A stretch of 64,000 nt of DNA from assembly GCA_008727115.1 (NCBI GenBank), contig CP044131.1, positions 3,224,001 to 3,288,000 of the forward strand, given 5' to 3'. Source of the DNA: Comamonas testosteroni (lineage in GTDB: Bacteria; Pseudomonadota; Gammaproteobacteria; Burkholderiales; Burkholderiaceae_C). The first letter of the stretch is position 1. Every line of letters starts with the position of its first letter. Below the pieces are notes generated by a model that worked only from the letters and a program-made list of their open reading frames with translations, was not told the DNA's origin and did not search any database. Positions 25,694-34,918 of the stretch are shown piece after piece. The position numbers were made by a program, and so were the translations under genes.

Positions 25694-26508
25694 CCACAGT
25701 CCCTTCCTCCTACCCGCCCCCCAAGCCCCATGCTGGCCGTGTAGCCTGGATCACCGGATCCACCAGCGGCATCGGCTGGGCGACGGCCAGGCAACTGGCC
25801 CGCGAAGGTGCTGCCATTGCCCTGCATGGCAGCAAGCCCGCATCCGCCGATACTGACGCACAACTGGCCGAGCTGCGGTCTCTGGGTGTGGCAGCCCGTT
25901 ACTACACGCTTGACCTCAGCCACAGTGAAGCCATCGCCCCCCTGGCCCGGCGCATCGCTGCCGAGTTGGGTGAGGTGGACATCCTCGTCAACAACGCAGG
26001 TGTGCAGCATGTGGAGTCGGTATTGAGCTTTCCCGCCGAGCAATGGAACACCTTGCTGGCCGTCAACCTCAGCGCTCCGTTTCACACCATTCAGGCCTGT
26101 GCCCCCGCCATGCTGGCGCGCGGCTGGGGGCGCATTATCAATATGGCCTCCGTCAGCGCTTTGGTGGGCGTGGCCCACAAGAGCGCCTATGTGGCCAGCA
26201 AGCATGGACTGCTGGGCCTGACCAAATCTGTGGCACTGGAGTTGGCGACTACCCCCGTCACCTGCAACGCCATCTGCCCCGGCTGGGTGCTGACACCGCT
26301 GGTGCAGGCCCAGATCGATGCCCTGGCCCTGCGCGAAGGACTGGATGAGTCCACCGCCCGCGCCAGACTGCTCGGAGCCAAGCAGCCCTCGCAGGCTTTC
26401 GTGACGGTGGAGCAAGTGGCCGCACTGGTCAGCTTTCTGGCCAGCGACAACGCAGCCCAGGTTCGTGGTGCGCAATGGAATATGGATGGAGGCTTTACTG
26501 CGGCCTGA
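25690..26508 (+). CDS. short-chain dehydrogenase, 3-hydroxybutyrate dehydrogenase-like
   Basis: The 272-residue classical SDR has the cofactor motif TGSTSGIGWATA (residues about 22-33), the NNAG block and the catalytic Ser-Tyr-Lys set in MASVSALVG and SAYVASKHGLLGLTK. The C-terminal CNAICPGWVLTPLVQAQID resembles D-3-hydroxybutyrate dehydrogenases, which interconvert 3-hydroxybutyrate and acetoacetate. Acetoacetate is also a product of the fumarylacetoacetase encoded next, so a shared role in tyrosine or homogentisate breakdown is plausible. It is translationally coupled to gntR by a 4-base overlap. Confidence 0.85.
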   Translation: MTTVPSSYPPPKPHAGRVAWITGSTSGIGWATARQLAREGAAIALHGSKPASADTDAQLAELRSLGVAARYYTLDLSHSEAIAPLARRIAAELGEVDILVNNAGVQHVESVLSFPAEQWNTLLAVNLSAPFHTIQACAPAMLARGWGRIINMASVSALVGVAHKSAYVASKHGLLGLTKSVALELATTPVTCNAICPGWVLTPLVQAQIDALALREGLDESTARARLLGAKQPSQAFVTVEQVAALVSFLASDNAAQVRGAQWNMDGGFTAA

Positions 26509-26594
26509 AGTCCCCGCACCATAAAGATAAAAAATTAATAGCAGATAGCGCATACCCCATAAGCGTTACAACCCATTTTTACTGATATTGATTC

Positions 26595-26606
26595 AAGGAG
26601 ATGAAC
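26595..26606 (+). promoter_or_regulatory. ribosome binding site deciding the fahA start
   Basis: AAGGAG at 26595-26600 directly abuts ATG 26601 (too close) but is 6 bases from ATG 26607, so translation should begin at the latter. Confidence 0.7.
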
Positions 26607-27920
26607 ATGGCATTGAACGAAACCCACGACACCGGCCTGCAAAGCTGGGTGGCCAGCGCCAACACCGGCAAGAGCGACTTTCCCATCCAGAACCTGCCCT
26701 TTGCGGTCTTTCGCCGCAAAGCGGGTAATGAAGCCTTTCGCGGCGGCGTAGCCATTGGCGACCAGGTGCTGGACATGGCCGCCGTGCGTGATGCCAACGC
26801 CCTGCCCACCGATGTGCTGGCGCAGGTGGAGGCCGCTGCGCAGGGCCAGCTCAATGCACTGATGGGCATGAGCCCCGCACAATGGTCCGCCCTGCGCCTG
26901 GCGCTGTCGCGTGCGCTGCGTGCCGGTGCCAAGGAAGAAGCCGCGCTCAAGGCCTGCCTGGTGCCCCAGTCCGAAGTGGAATACACCGTGCCTGTGCAAG
27001 TGGGCGACTACACGGACTTCTACACCTCCGTCTATCACGCCACCAATGTGGGCAAGCTGTTTCGCCCCACCAACCCGCTGATGGAAAACTACAAGTGGGT
27101 GCCCATCGGCTACCACGGCCGCGCCTCCAGCATCCGCATCTCGGGCGTGGATTTCAAGCGTCCCAATGGTCAGCTCAAGGCCCCCGATGCAGATCCTGCT
27201 CTCTTGCCCTGCAACCGCCTGGACTACGAACTGGAGATGGGCATCTACGCCGGCGCAGGCAACGCCTGGGGTGACGCGATTGGCATTGATGATGCGGAAA
27301 ACCACATCTTCGGCCTGTGCCTCTTGAACGACTGGTCGGCCCGCGATGTGCAGGCCTGGGAATACCAGCCGCTCGGCCCGTTTCTGTCGAAGAACTTCGC
27401 CACCAGCATCTCGCCCTGGATCGTGACACTGGAAGCGCTTGCGCCCTACCGCACCGCCTTCACCCGTCCCGCAGAAGACCCACAGCCCCTGCCCTACCTC
27501 AGCTCCGACGCCAACTGGCAAAGCGGCGCGCTGGATGTGCAGCTCACCGTCGCCATCCAGACCGCCCAGATGCGCGCTGCGGGCCAGGACGCGGCCCAAA
27601 TCACCCAGACCAGCTACCGCCACGCATACTGGACCATGGCGCAACTGGTGGCCCACCACACCGTCAACGGCTGCGACCTGCAACCTGGCGACTTGATGGG
27701 CACAGGCACGCTGTCCGGCCCCACAGCCACTGAAGCTGGTGCGCTGCTGGAAATCACCGAAGGCGGCAAGAACCCTTTGAGCCTGCCCAACGGCGAAACC
27801 CGCACCTTCTTGCAAGACGGCGATGCCGTAGTCTTCACCGGCTGGTGCGAAAAGCCCGGCGCCGCCCGCATCGGCTTTGGTGAGTGCCGCGCCACCGTGC
27901 TGCCAGCGCGCCAGGCCTGA
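26607..27920 (+). CDS. fahA: fumarylacetoacetase
   Basis: The 437-residue enzyme hydrolyses fumarylacetoacetate to fumarate and acetoacetate, the last step of tyrosine/homogentisate degradation. Diagnostic blocks are VGDYTDFYTS and YHATNVGKLFRP (metal and catalytic region), GYHGRASSI, LDYELEMGIYAG and LLNDWSARDVQAWEYQPLGP. Its length matches the eukaryote-like bacterial FAH. No homogentisate dioxygenase is adjacent, so the pathway is split. It follows the gntR-SDR pair by about 100 bp and ends at an intrinsic terminator. Confidence 0.95.
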   Translation: MALNETHDTGLQSWVASANTGKSDFPIQNLPFAVFRRKAGNEAFRGGVAIGDQVLDMAAVRDANALPTDVLAQVEAAAQGQLNALMGMSPAQWSALRLALSRALRAGAKEEAALKACLVPQSEVEYTVPVQVGDYTDFYTSVYHATNVGKLFRPTNPLMENYKWVPIGYHGRASSIRISGVDFKRPNGQLKAPDADPALLPCNRLDYELEMGIYAGAGNAWGDAIGIDDAENHIFGLCLLNDWSARDVQAWEYQPLGPFLSKNFATSISPWIVTLEALAPYRTAFTRPAEDPQPLPYLSSDANWQSGALDVQLTVAIQTAQMRAAGQDAAQITQTSYRHAYWTMAQLVAHHTVNGCDLQPGDLMGTGTLSGPTATEAGALLEITEGGKNPLSLPNGETRTFLQDGDAVVFTGWCEKPGAARIGFGECRATVLPARQA

Positions 27921-27937
27921 GTTCGCTTCAGCTCCGC

Positions 27938-27966
27938 AAAAAGCCGGCCTTGTGCCGGTTTTTTGT
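27938..27966 (+). terminator. intrinsic terminator after fahA
   Basis: CCGGC-CTTGT-GCCGG lies within an A run and a T run. It rules out upstream starts for the next gene. Confidence 0.85.
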
Positions 27967-28015
27967 TGAAATCGCGCCTGCAGCCAGCATGTGGGGCCAT
28001 GACACAATTGCGGCC

Positions 28016-29236
28016 ATGCCTTCCGCCTCGGACACCCCTACACCTGCGTCCCCTTCCTCAGCCTCCGATCAGCACCACGAGCCGGCTCAGTCGCCATCAC
28101 GCGGCAGCAGCGCCAGCCCTCTTCCGGCCTCCATTGCGGGAGCATTCGCGGCAGCGGCCTACTCCATGCAGCACAGCCTGCAAAGCGAAAAGCCCGAAGT
28201 GGAACATGTCGCAGAAGAAGACACAGGCATGCTGCCCCAGCTCTATGCCAGCCGCCTGAGGCCCCGCTCTCGCAGCTTTTACCTCTCCCAATTCAAGCGC
28301 TTTGATGCGCTGGATCGCAGCCTGCCCAGCTGGAATATGGCTGCCGCCTTTTTCACACTGTCCTGGTGCTGCCTCAATGGCTTGTGGCGCGAAGCGGGGA
28401 AATATCTGATTGCGGTCGCAGCCGGCGCGCTGATCTGGTGGTTTGGCATTCGTCCTGCACTGCCACCGGCCATCGCGCTAGGAGTTGCAGCAGCTCTGTG
28501 GCTGCTGGCACTGGCCATACCGGGTCTGCTGGGCAACGGCTGGTACTGGCGCAAGATCAAGGCCCAGACGCTGCAGGCGGTTACAGAGTCACCCAACATG
28601 GCCTCCGCCCACGCCGTGCTCCAGGCACAAGCTCAGGCCCCGCACCACAAGACGGCTGCGATGCTGGTACTTGCCTTGCCCCTTGCCGCTGCCGCCGGAG
28701 CCGGGCTGGCCTTGCTGCCTGCCGCAACCGACCCGGGCAGTTCGTCAACCAGCTCGCAGCCACTTCAAAAAAGCACGGCAGCAGCTCTTGCCACCACACG
28801 TCCGGCAGAAAATGTCGACGCCCCAGCGGCAGCCTTTTCACCAACCCACGCAGATGTCTCCGGCGAGCCATCTCAGCCTGCTCCTCAGCCTTTTTCCGAC
28901 AACGCTTCACCACAGACTGAGGTGCAAAGCACACCTGCGGGCAATGAAAATCACGACCAACCCGAAACCAATGCGGATCTCGTCCCCGGCAAGTTTTATC
29001 TGAATGTAGGCGTGTATTCCGATGCAGCCAGTGCCAGCAAAGCTCTGGCACAGCTAAAGAAGTCCAAGCTCCCAGCGCTGACGCAAAAGCTGGCCAGCAA
29101 CAAGGGCGAAGTCACCCGTGTACGCAGCGGCCCGTTCGAAAGCCAGAAACGTGCTGAAAAAGCCGCGCGAGTGCTGCAGGCTGCACAGATTGAGGCCAGC
29201 ATCTTTCAAAGCGAAGCTCTCGCCAGCAAGCCCTGA
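28016..29236 (+). CDS. membrane protein with C-terminal SPOR domain
   Basis: The 406-residue protein has a Pro/Ser-rich N-terminus and a block typical of DUF2628-like proteins (SRSFYLSQFKRFD, then WNMAAAFFTLSWCCLNGLWR). Hydrophobic helices lie near residues 110-175 and 220-240. A low-complexity Ser/Pro/Thr linker leads to a C-terminal SPOR repeat (FYLNVGVYSDAASASKALAQ, then GEVTRVRSGPFESQKRAEKA). SPOR domains bind denuded septal peptidoglycan, so a periplasmic cell-wall role at division is likely. The in-frame ATG at 27989 is an alternative start. Confidence 0.8.
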   Translation: MPSASDTPTPASPSSASDQHHEPAQSPSRGSSASPLPASIAGAFAAAAYSMQHSLQSEKPEVEHVAEEDTGMLPQLYASRLRPRSRSFYLSQFKRFDALDRSLPSWNMAAAFFTLSWCCLNGLWREAGKYLIAVAAGALIWWFGIRPALPPAIALGVAAALWLLALAIPGLLGNGWYWRKIKAQTLQAVTESPNMASAHAVLQAQAQAPHHKTAAMLVLALPLAAAAGAGLALLPAATDPGSSSTSSQPLQKSTAAALATTRPAENVDAPAAAFSPTHADVSGEPSQPAPQPFSDNASPQTEVQSTPAGNENHDQPETNADLVPGKFYLNVGVYSDAASASKALAQLKKSKLPALTQKLASNKGEVTRVRSGPFESQKRAEKAARVLQAAQIEASIFQSEALASKP

Positions 29237-29398
29237 ATGCGAAGACTTGCGGCCAAAAAAGCATCAAAACAGCCGATTAACAAGCACTGACAAGCGAATG
29301 CAGCTATCAGTTTTTTGCATATCGCCGTTGCAGTCGCTTGCATATTGAAGGCGTGGTCTGGCATCCCTGAGGGTCATGCTGGCGCTATGGTGTGAGGC

Positions 29399-29737
29399 AT
29401 GACACATCACTCCCCTCTTCGCCCTTTGCTGGGCATTGCAGCAGCCAGCTTGGCTGTGCTGATGGCCGGCTGTGCCAGCAATGGCCCAACCTCCTCAGGC
29501 GATCGCACAAGAGCCCCTGCAGCACGTCAGCTGCAGGTTTGCCATGCAGAGCCGGTACAAATTTATCTGGGTCACAACACCGTGGCCTCGACCCTGGAGA
29601 CCATTCGGCAGAAGTCCGGCTCGTACTTGCTGCGCGTCATGCGTGAAGGCCAGCCTGCAACCATGGATTACAACCAGGAGCGCCTGAACGTCATCACCAA
29701 CGACGCGGGCAAGATCACCGCCCTGCGCTGCGGCTAA
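29399..29737 (+). CDS. I78-type peptidase-inhibitor-like lipoprotein
   Basis: The 112-residue lipoprotein has a signal peptide ending VLMAGC (lipidated Cys25). The C-terminal half has the pattern of the I78 inhibitor family (potato-inhibitor-like fold), in particular YNQERLNVITNDAGKI ending in RCG. Members can inhibit serine proteases, but many are uncharacterised. The mature protein has a second Cys early (VCHAEP) and one at the end, possibly a disulfide. It is a single gene. Confidence 0.78.
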   Translation: MTHHSPLRPLLGIAAASLAVLMAGCASNGPTSSGDRTRAPAARQLQVCHAEPVQIYLGHNTVASTLETIRQKSGSYLLRVMREGQPATMDYNQERLNVITNDAGKITALRCG

Positions 29738-29755
29738 ACGCCAGACGCTGAGCGA

Positions 29756-30991
29756 TCAAAGGAACATTTCCTGCAGATCACTCAGAAAGTCAAAGCCGCG
29801 CTCCGTGGGTACCACACGACCCAGATCGCGGGTGATCAGGCCCTTGCTCTGCGCCTCATCCAGCCCCTTGGCGATGGACGACATAGGCAGGCCCGTGCGC
29901 TCCATGAATTCCTGCAGCGCAAAGCCGCCGCGCAGGCGCAGTGCATTGAGCATGTATTCAAACGGCAGCTCGGCGCGTTTGATCTCGAAATCCTGCGCCA
30001 GCGGCGTGCCGGCCAGCGCCATATCCATATAGCGGGCCGGATCGCGAAAGCGCACCTGGCGCACGATGCGATGGGCAAAGCTCAGCTTGCTGTGCGCGCC
30101 CGCGCCAATGCCCAGGTAGTCGCCAAACTGCCAGTAGTTGCTGTTGTGAAAGCACTGGTGGCCTTCCTTGGCATAGGCGGAGACCTCATAGCGCTGCATG
30201 CCCACCTGCTGGGTGCTGGCCGTGATCAGGTCCAGCATCTCGTAAGCCGTATCGTCCTCGGGCACCACGGGTGGGTACTTGGCGAAATAGGTATTGGGCT
30301 CGATGGTCAGGTGATAGATGGACAAATGCGGCGGCGCAAACGACAGCGCCGTATCCACATCGCGCTGCAGATCGGCGATGGACTGGCCCGGCAGCGCATA
30401 CATCAGGTCGATATTGAAGGTCTCGAAGTTATCGGCCGCTTCACGCACGGCCGCCTTGGCCTGCGCCGCATCGTGCACGCGGCCCACAGCCTGCAGATAA
30501 CGGTCATCAAAACTCTGCACGCCAATCGACAGACGGTTCACCCCCGCACCGCGAAAAGCCTTGAAACGATCTTTCTCGAAGGTGCCGGGGTTGGCCTCCA
30601 TGGTGATTTCACAGTCAGGCTCCATGCGCAAGCGCGCGCGCAGACCGGCAATCAGCTTGTCGATGGACTCTGGCGAAAACAGGCTGGGCGTGCCACCGCC
30701 CATGAAGACGCTGTGCACCGTACGCCCCCAGATCAGCGGCAGCGCCGACTCCAGATCGGCCATTAGCGCATCGATATAACGATCTTCAGGCAGCGCATCC
30801 GTGCCCTTGCGCGCCTCATGCGAGTTGAAGTCGCAGTACGGACATTTCTTGAGGCACCAGGGCAGATGCACATACAGCGACAGCGGCGGCAGGCTGCCCA
30901 GTTGCAGCGTGCCGGGCCGCATGTAATGCTGAATATCGCGCTGCACCGCAGCGTCTGCAGTCTCAGAAGATTGAGGCTGAATGGGGATCAT
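29756..30991 (-). CDS. hemW: radical SAM haem chaperone HemW
   Basis: The 411-residue protein of the HemN-like group has the radical SAM cluster CLKKCPYC and then DFNSH. Other blocks are FMGGGTPSLFSPESID, EANPGTF, NRLSIGVQSFDD and NIDLMYALPGQS. The absence of the long HemN N-terminal region and the CxxxCxxC spacing point to HemW, which inserts haem, rather than coproporphyrinogen oxidase. The pair rdgB-hemW on one strand is a common bacterial order. The start at 30991 (MIPIQPQ) is chosen; the upstream frame runs into an interspersed repeat. Confidence 0.92.
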   Translation of the reverse strand: MIPIQPQSSETADAAVQRDIQHYMRPGTLQLGSLPPLSLYVHLPWCLKKCPYCDFNSHEARKGTDALPEDRYIDALMADLESALPLIWGRTVHSVFMGGGTPSLFSPESIDKLIAGLRARLRMEPDCEITMEANPGTFEKDRFKAFRGAGVNRLSIGVQSFDDRYLQAVGRVHDAAQAKAAVREAADNFETFNIDLMYALPGQSIADLQRDVDTALSFAPPHLSIYHLTIEPNTYFAKYPPVVPEDDTAYEMLDLITASTQQVGMQRYEVSAYAKEGHQCFHNSNYWQFGDYLGIGAGAHSKLSFAHRIVRQVRFRDPARYMDMALAGTPLAQDFEIKRAELPFEYMLNALRLRGGFALQEFMERTGLPMSSIAKGLDEAQSKGLITRDLGRVVPTERGFDFLSDLQEMFL

Positions 30992-31034
30992 GGGAAAAAT
31001 CTCGTCAGAACCAATGCTGCAAAAAATAGCATGT

Positions 31035-31133
31035 CCCAACAACGAGACAGCAAGCAAGGGCCGCCCCGCAGCGAGGCTGTCGTCCCCCTCCGCGAAGCAG
31101 AGAGGGGGAAGCGGCAAAGCCGCTCAGGGGGTG
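31035..31133. repeat. interspersed palindromic repeat, copy C
   Basis: This 99-bp element is nearly identical to copy B. Its variable hairpin is GCGGCAAAGCCGC instead of GGCGCAAAGCGCC, preserving pairing. It lies 7 bp from the rdgB stop and separates rdgB from hemW. Confidence 0.9.
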
Positions 31134-31140
31134 AAGCTGA

Positions 31141-31740
31141 TTACAGCCATCTTTCTTTCACCATGGCCAGCATCTTCTGCGAAGACATGCCGCGGTGGCT
31201 GTGAGCATGCTTGACCTCAGGCGTCATCTCGGCAAAGGTCATACCCAGCTCGGGAATCAGCAGCACAGGGTCAAAGCCAAAGCCATTGCTGCCACGGCGC
31301 TCGGTGGTCAACACTGCCTGCACACGACCCACGGCGATCAGTGGCTCGGGGTCTTTGGGCGAACGCACACCGACCAAAGTACTGACCATGGCGGCACGGC
31401 GGTTTTCCACACCCTGCATCTGCTCGAGCAACGCGCGCACATTGTTGTCGTCGCTTTTCTCGTAGCCAAACTGGGTGCAGTAGTAAGCAGTATCTACACC
31501 TGGCAGGCCGCCGAAGTGATCCACGCACATACCGGCATCGTCGGCAATGGCGGGCAAGCCGGTTTTCTCGGCGGCAAAGCGGGCTTTGGAGAGTGCATTC
31601 TCGACAAAAGTGCCATAAGGCTCGGGGGCCTCACCCTCAAACAAATCACCTTGGCAAATCAACTCCACACCCAGTGGAGCAAACATGGCCTGCAGTTCGA
31701 CAAGCTTGCCGCGGTTGTTCGATGCCAGCACAATTTTCAT
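31141..31740 (-). CDS. rdgB: XTP/dITP pyrophosphatase (RdgB/HAM1)
   Basis: The 199-residue house-cleaning enzyme removes dITP, XTP and ITP from the nucleotide pool. Motifs are the N-terminal IVLASNNRGKLVELQ, FVENALSKARFAAEKTGLP, ADDAGMCVDHFGGLPGVDTA and the late GFGFDPVLLIPELGMTFAEM followed by SHRGMSSQKM. Length and all motifs are complete. The start at 31740 (MKIVLASN) is standard for the family. It is upstream of hemW on the same strand, with repeat C between. Confidence 0.94.
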   Translation of the reverse strand: MKIVLASNNRGKLVELQAMFAPLGVELICQGDLFEGEAPEPYGTFVENALSKARFAAEKTGLPAIADDAGMCVDHFGGLPGVDTAYYCTQFGYEKSDDNNVRALLEQMQGVENRRAAMVSTLVGVRSPKDPEPLIAVGRVQAVLTTERRGSNGFGFDPVLLIPELGMTFAEMTPEVKHAHSHRGMSSQKMLAMVKERWL

Positions 31741-31941
31741 GATAAAAATCCATGCAAGTGCTTTACACACCTGCGTTATCAGCTATTGATTAAGTAGTGA
31801 ATTGAGTCCCTTGGATCCACTTGCCTTTAGCAACACCCAAGCGTGGAGACGCCTTACCTAAGCACACTGAGGCATCACCTGCAGCGCCACTCCTGCCTAG
31901 ATAGGCCACTCTCAGTTGAGCAGATTGGTCCGCAGCACAGG

Positions 31942-32847
31942 TCAGATCTTGGCTTTTTGACGCTCTGCTGAGCGACGTATGGCCTCGTTGATTTCAGCAA
32001 TCGATCGCTCAATCGCTTCATCGTCGAGTGCATCCTCACACTCTTCGAGAGGCCCAGCCTGTATCGTGGACTCAAAGCCCTCGTCGTCAATCTCCAGAGT
32101 AGAGATGGAAGAAGGCTCAAAATTATTGGGCGTTTCCCATACCATTGCCAGCACGGTGACATTGTCACTACTGCCACCCGCCCGCTTGAGGGCCGTATCA
32201 ACCAGCATAGGCACGAAATGCGCCACCGCCTTGCCGCTCATGAGCTGCAGGATTTCCGGAGTGGAAACTGTCCCCCAGAGCCCGTCGGAGCACAACATCA
32301 GTTGATCGCCTTCCTGCAGGCGCCGGGTCTCGCTCACATCAAAAATAGGCTTGGAAGGAGACCCCAGGCAAGTGAACAGCACATTGCGGTTGGCTGGTGT
32401 GATGACGCCTGAAACCTTGCGCATCTCACTGTATGAGTGGTCTCGCGTGCGCTCTACCAACTCCCCGTCTCGCACCCAGTAAAGACGCGAATCGCCACAG
32501 TGAATCCAGGTGACCTTGCCTTCCTGCAAAACAGCAGCCACCAATGTGGTCCGCGGCGTATCCATCATTCCCTTGGCGCTGGCATAGCGCAGGATCTGGC
32601 GATGCGCCTGCAGCAGCGCCTCTTCCAGAAACAGCCTTGGCTCTTCCAGCAATGGCTTGGCCTTTTGCTGAAAAAGTGCTGAAACGACTTGCAGCGCAAT
32701 CTGTGCGGCCACCTCTCCGTCCGGATGTCCGCCCATGCCGTCCGCCAGTACAAACAGGGCTGCCTCTCTCGTATAGCAATAGCCCATACGGTCTTCGTTC
32801 TGCGCTCTCCCACCGCGACGACTGAGCTGGAATACCGAGAATTTCAT
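31942..32847 (-). CDS. PP2C-type serine/threonine phosphatase
   Basis: The 301-residue PPM phosphatase has the metal-binding set: NEDR (Asp19), LADGMGGHPDGE (Asp36), CGDSRLYW, LMLCSDGLWG and GGSSDNVTVL. A C-terminal acidic tail (about residues 250-290) follows the domain. Its start overlaps the stop of the kinase gene upstream by 4 bases, so enzyme and antagonist are made together. Such pairs occur alone or with type VI secretion loci; no secretion genes lie nearby. Substrates are unknown. Confidence 0.92.
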   Translation of the reverse strand: MKFSVFQLSRRGGRAQNEDRMGYCYTREAALFVLADGMGGHPDGEVAAQIALQVVSALFQQKAKPLLEEPRLFLEEALLQAHRQILRYASAKGMMDTPRTTLVAAVLQEGKVTWIHCGDSRLYWVRDGELVERTRDHSYSEMRKVSGVITPANRNVLFTCLGSPSKPIFDVSETRRLQEGDQLMLCSDGLWGTVSTPEILQLMSGKAVAHFVPMLVDTALKRAGGSSDNVTVLAMVWETPNNFEPSSISTLEIDDEGFESTIQAGPLEECEDALDDEAIERSIAEINEAIRRSAERQKAKI

Positions 32848-33875
32848 GGCTTGCGATTGTTCTCTGTCAACGCGTCACGCTCGGAACTGCCGAGCTTTTG
32901 CAGGTTTTTCTTGGCGTCATGCACCATGTTGTCGAACTGCATGCGCATGCGCTCTTGCACGCTGAGCTTGGTGTAGCGGCGCTCTCCCTCACGGCTCAGC
33001 TCTTTTTGCAGCGCAAAAACCGACTGCGGACGCGACAGCGGGTCCATGGCCATGCACCACTCCACCACCTCGATTAGGTTGTCGGAGTAGACGCCACGCA
33101 GCTTGTTCAAAGCCAGGGCCAGCCTATCCTTGTCCTGACGCTGCGGTGCCTCATTGGGGGGAATGCCCTGCATGCAGGCATAGATACAGGCTCCGATGGC
33201 ATAGATATCGGTCCAGGGTCCCAGCTGGGAGTCGCGCCGGTACATCTCCGGGGCAGCGAAGCCCGGTGTGTACATGGGCCGAATGAAGTTACCTTCCTTG
33301 GACAGCACCTCTCGCGCCGCACCAAAGTCGATCAGCACTGCACTGTCGTCATTGGTGATGAAGATATTGGCAGGCTTGATATCAAGATGCAGCATCTTGT
33401 GCTGGTGCACGATGCGAAGGCCACGCAGCACCTCGTCAAACAGAGAGCGAATGGTCGACTCCCTGAACACCTTTTCAGCCTTGAGGTCACGCGCAGTGAC
33501 GATGAATTCCTGCAGGGTTGCCCCTTCCAGGTAGTTCATCACCATATAGACAGTTTCGTTTTCGCGGAAAAAATTCAGCACGCTTACAACAGAAGCGTGA
33601 GAGATCTGCGCAAGCGAACGGCCCTCCTCAAAAAAGCTCTTGAGTCCGAGCCGGTATAGGGACAGTTTTTCTGGGGCGACAACAGGCTGCAACTCAGCAG
33701 GCGTCCGAGTGGCTAGCGAGGCCGGCAGATATTCCTTGATTGCTACTTGCTGGCCGTCGGCGTCCAGTGCCAAGTAAACAATCCCGAACCCTCCCGAGGA
33801 AATCCTGCGCACCACCCGGTATCCGCCTATTGTGCTGCCCGGCGGAAGGGGCGCTGGCTTGGTTTTAGTAGACAT
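32844..33875 (-). CDS. serine/threonine protein kinase (Hanks type)
   Basis: The 343-residue kinase has the Gly loop ISSGGFGIVYLA (26-36), Lys47 in VAIKEYLP, the catalytic loop HLDIKPANIF (Asp165) and DFGAAR (183-188). The rest of the catalytic domain follows (FAAPEMY, GPWTDIYAIGACIY). The C-terminal roughly 50 residues are basic and helical, without a membrane segment or sensor domain. It is therefore a soluble cytoplasmic kinase. It is coupled to the PP2C gene by an ATGA overlap and is divergent from yicC with only 74 bp between them. Confidence 0.93.
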   Translation of the reverse strand: MSTKTKPAPLPPGSTIGGYRVVRRISSGGFGIVYLALDADGQQVAIKEYLPASLATRTPAELQPVVAPEKLSLYRLGLKSFFEEGRSLAQISHASVVSVLNFFRENETVYMVMNYLEGATLQEFIVTARDLKAEKVFRESTIRSLFDEVLRGLRIVHQHKMLHLDIKPANIFITNDDSAVLIDFGAAREVLSKEGNFIRPMYTPGFAAPEMYRRDSQLGPWTDIYAIGACIYACMQGIPPNEAPQRQDKDRLALALNKLRGVYSDNLIEVVEWCMAMDPLSRPQSVFALQKELSREGERRYTKLSVQERMRMQFDNMVHDAKKNLQKLGSSERDALTENNRKP

Positions 33876-33949
33876 TTTTTACCGGTAAACCTCAAGGATG
33901 ATACGAAACCCGGATAATCGGGAAATTGCAAGCATCCATCAAAAGTCCA

Positions 33950-34858
33950 ATGCCAGTTTACAGCATGACCGGATACGCCAGTGCTCAGCACAGTGCATCC
34001 GTTGAGGGTGGTCAAGAGTCCCTGTCCAACAGCCGACTGGGCCTTGAGATCCGCGCGGTCAATAGCCGCTTTCTGGATTTGTCCTTCCGCCTTCCCGACG
34101 AACTGCGCGCCCTTGAGCCGGCCCTGCGCACCTTGCTCACCGCACGCCTCAAGCGCGGCAAGGTCGAAGTGCGTGCCGCCATCGACGTCTCCAGCAACTC
34201 CTCCCTGTCCACCCCTGCAGCCTCCCAGTTGCAGCGGCTGATGTCTCTTCAGGATACCGTTCAAGCTTGGTTGCCCAAGGCTCGTGACTTGTCCGTTGCC
34301 GACGCCCTGCGTCTGTGCAGCGGCTCAAGCGCAGCCAGCACCGACTGGAGCGAGATCGCCCCAGCACTGGCGGAGCAAGCCATTACCGAGCTGCTGGCCG
34401 CCCGTGCCCGCGAAGGTGAGCGCCTGTCCGCCATGCTGCTCGATCGCATCAAGCAATTGCGTGAGCTGGCCAAGACAGCGGCCCCGCTGGTGCCCCAGCT
34501 TGTAGAGCAGCAACGCCTGAAATTCCTGGATCGCTGGAAAGAGGCCATGGCTCTGGGTGAAGGCTCCGTTGCCCCCGAAGCTGCGCAAGACCGGGCTCTG
34601 GCAGAAGCCACGGCTTTTGCCATCCGCATTGACGTCGCAGAAGAGATCACTCGCCTTGGCTCCCACCTTGACGAAATCGAGCGCCTGCTCAAAAAGGGCG
34701 GCGATATCGGCAAGCGACTGGATTTTCTGATTCAGGAACTGCACCGCGAAGCCAATACGCTTGGCTCCAAATCTGCCACGCTGGAGCTCACCCGCATCAG
34801 CGTGGACATGAAAGTGCTGATCGAGCAAATGCGCGAGCAAGTGCAAAACATCGAATAA
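33950..34858 (+). CDS. yicC: YicC-family endoribonuclease
   Basis: The 302-residue protein is of the YicC/YloC family, in which E. coli YicC has been reported as an endoribonuclease. The N-terminus has SMTGYASAQ, then LEIRAVNSRFLDLSFRLP. The C-terminal DUF1732 block has RIDVAEEITRLGSHLDEIE, GKRLDFLIQELHREANTLGS and a final VLIEQMREQVQNIE. The gene precedes gmk, a very common order. ATG 33950 is chosen; a second ATG at 33965 is possible. Confidence 0.92.
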   Translation: MPVYSMTGYASAQHSASVEGGQESLSNSRLGLEIRAVNSRFLDLSFRLPDELRALEPALRTLLTARLKRGKVEVRAAIDVSSNSSLSTPAASQLQRLMSLQDTVQAWLPKARDLSVADALRLCSGSSAASTDWSEIAPALAEQAITELLAARAREGERLSAMLLDRIKQLRELAKTAAPLVPQLVEQQRLKFLDRWKEAMALGEGSVAPEAAQDRALAEATAFAIRIDVAEEITRLGSHLDEIERLLKKGGDIGKRLDFLIQELHREANTLGSKSATLELTRISVDMKVLIEQMREQVQNIE

Positions 34859-34918
34859 GCCAACCCTGAGCGCATGCAAACCATGCGCTCAATTTCATGC
34901 CCAGTCATGCCCGAAGTC

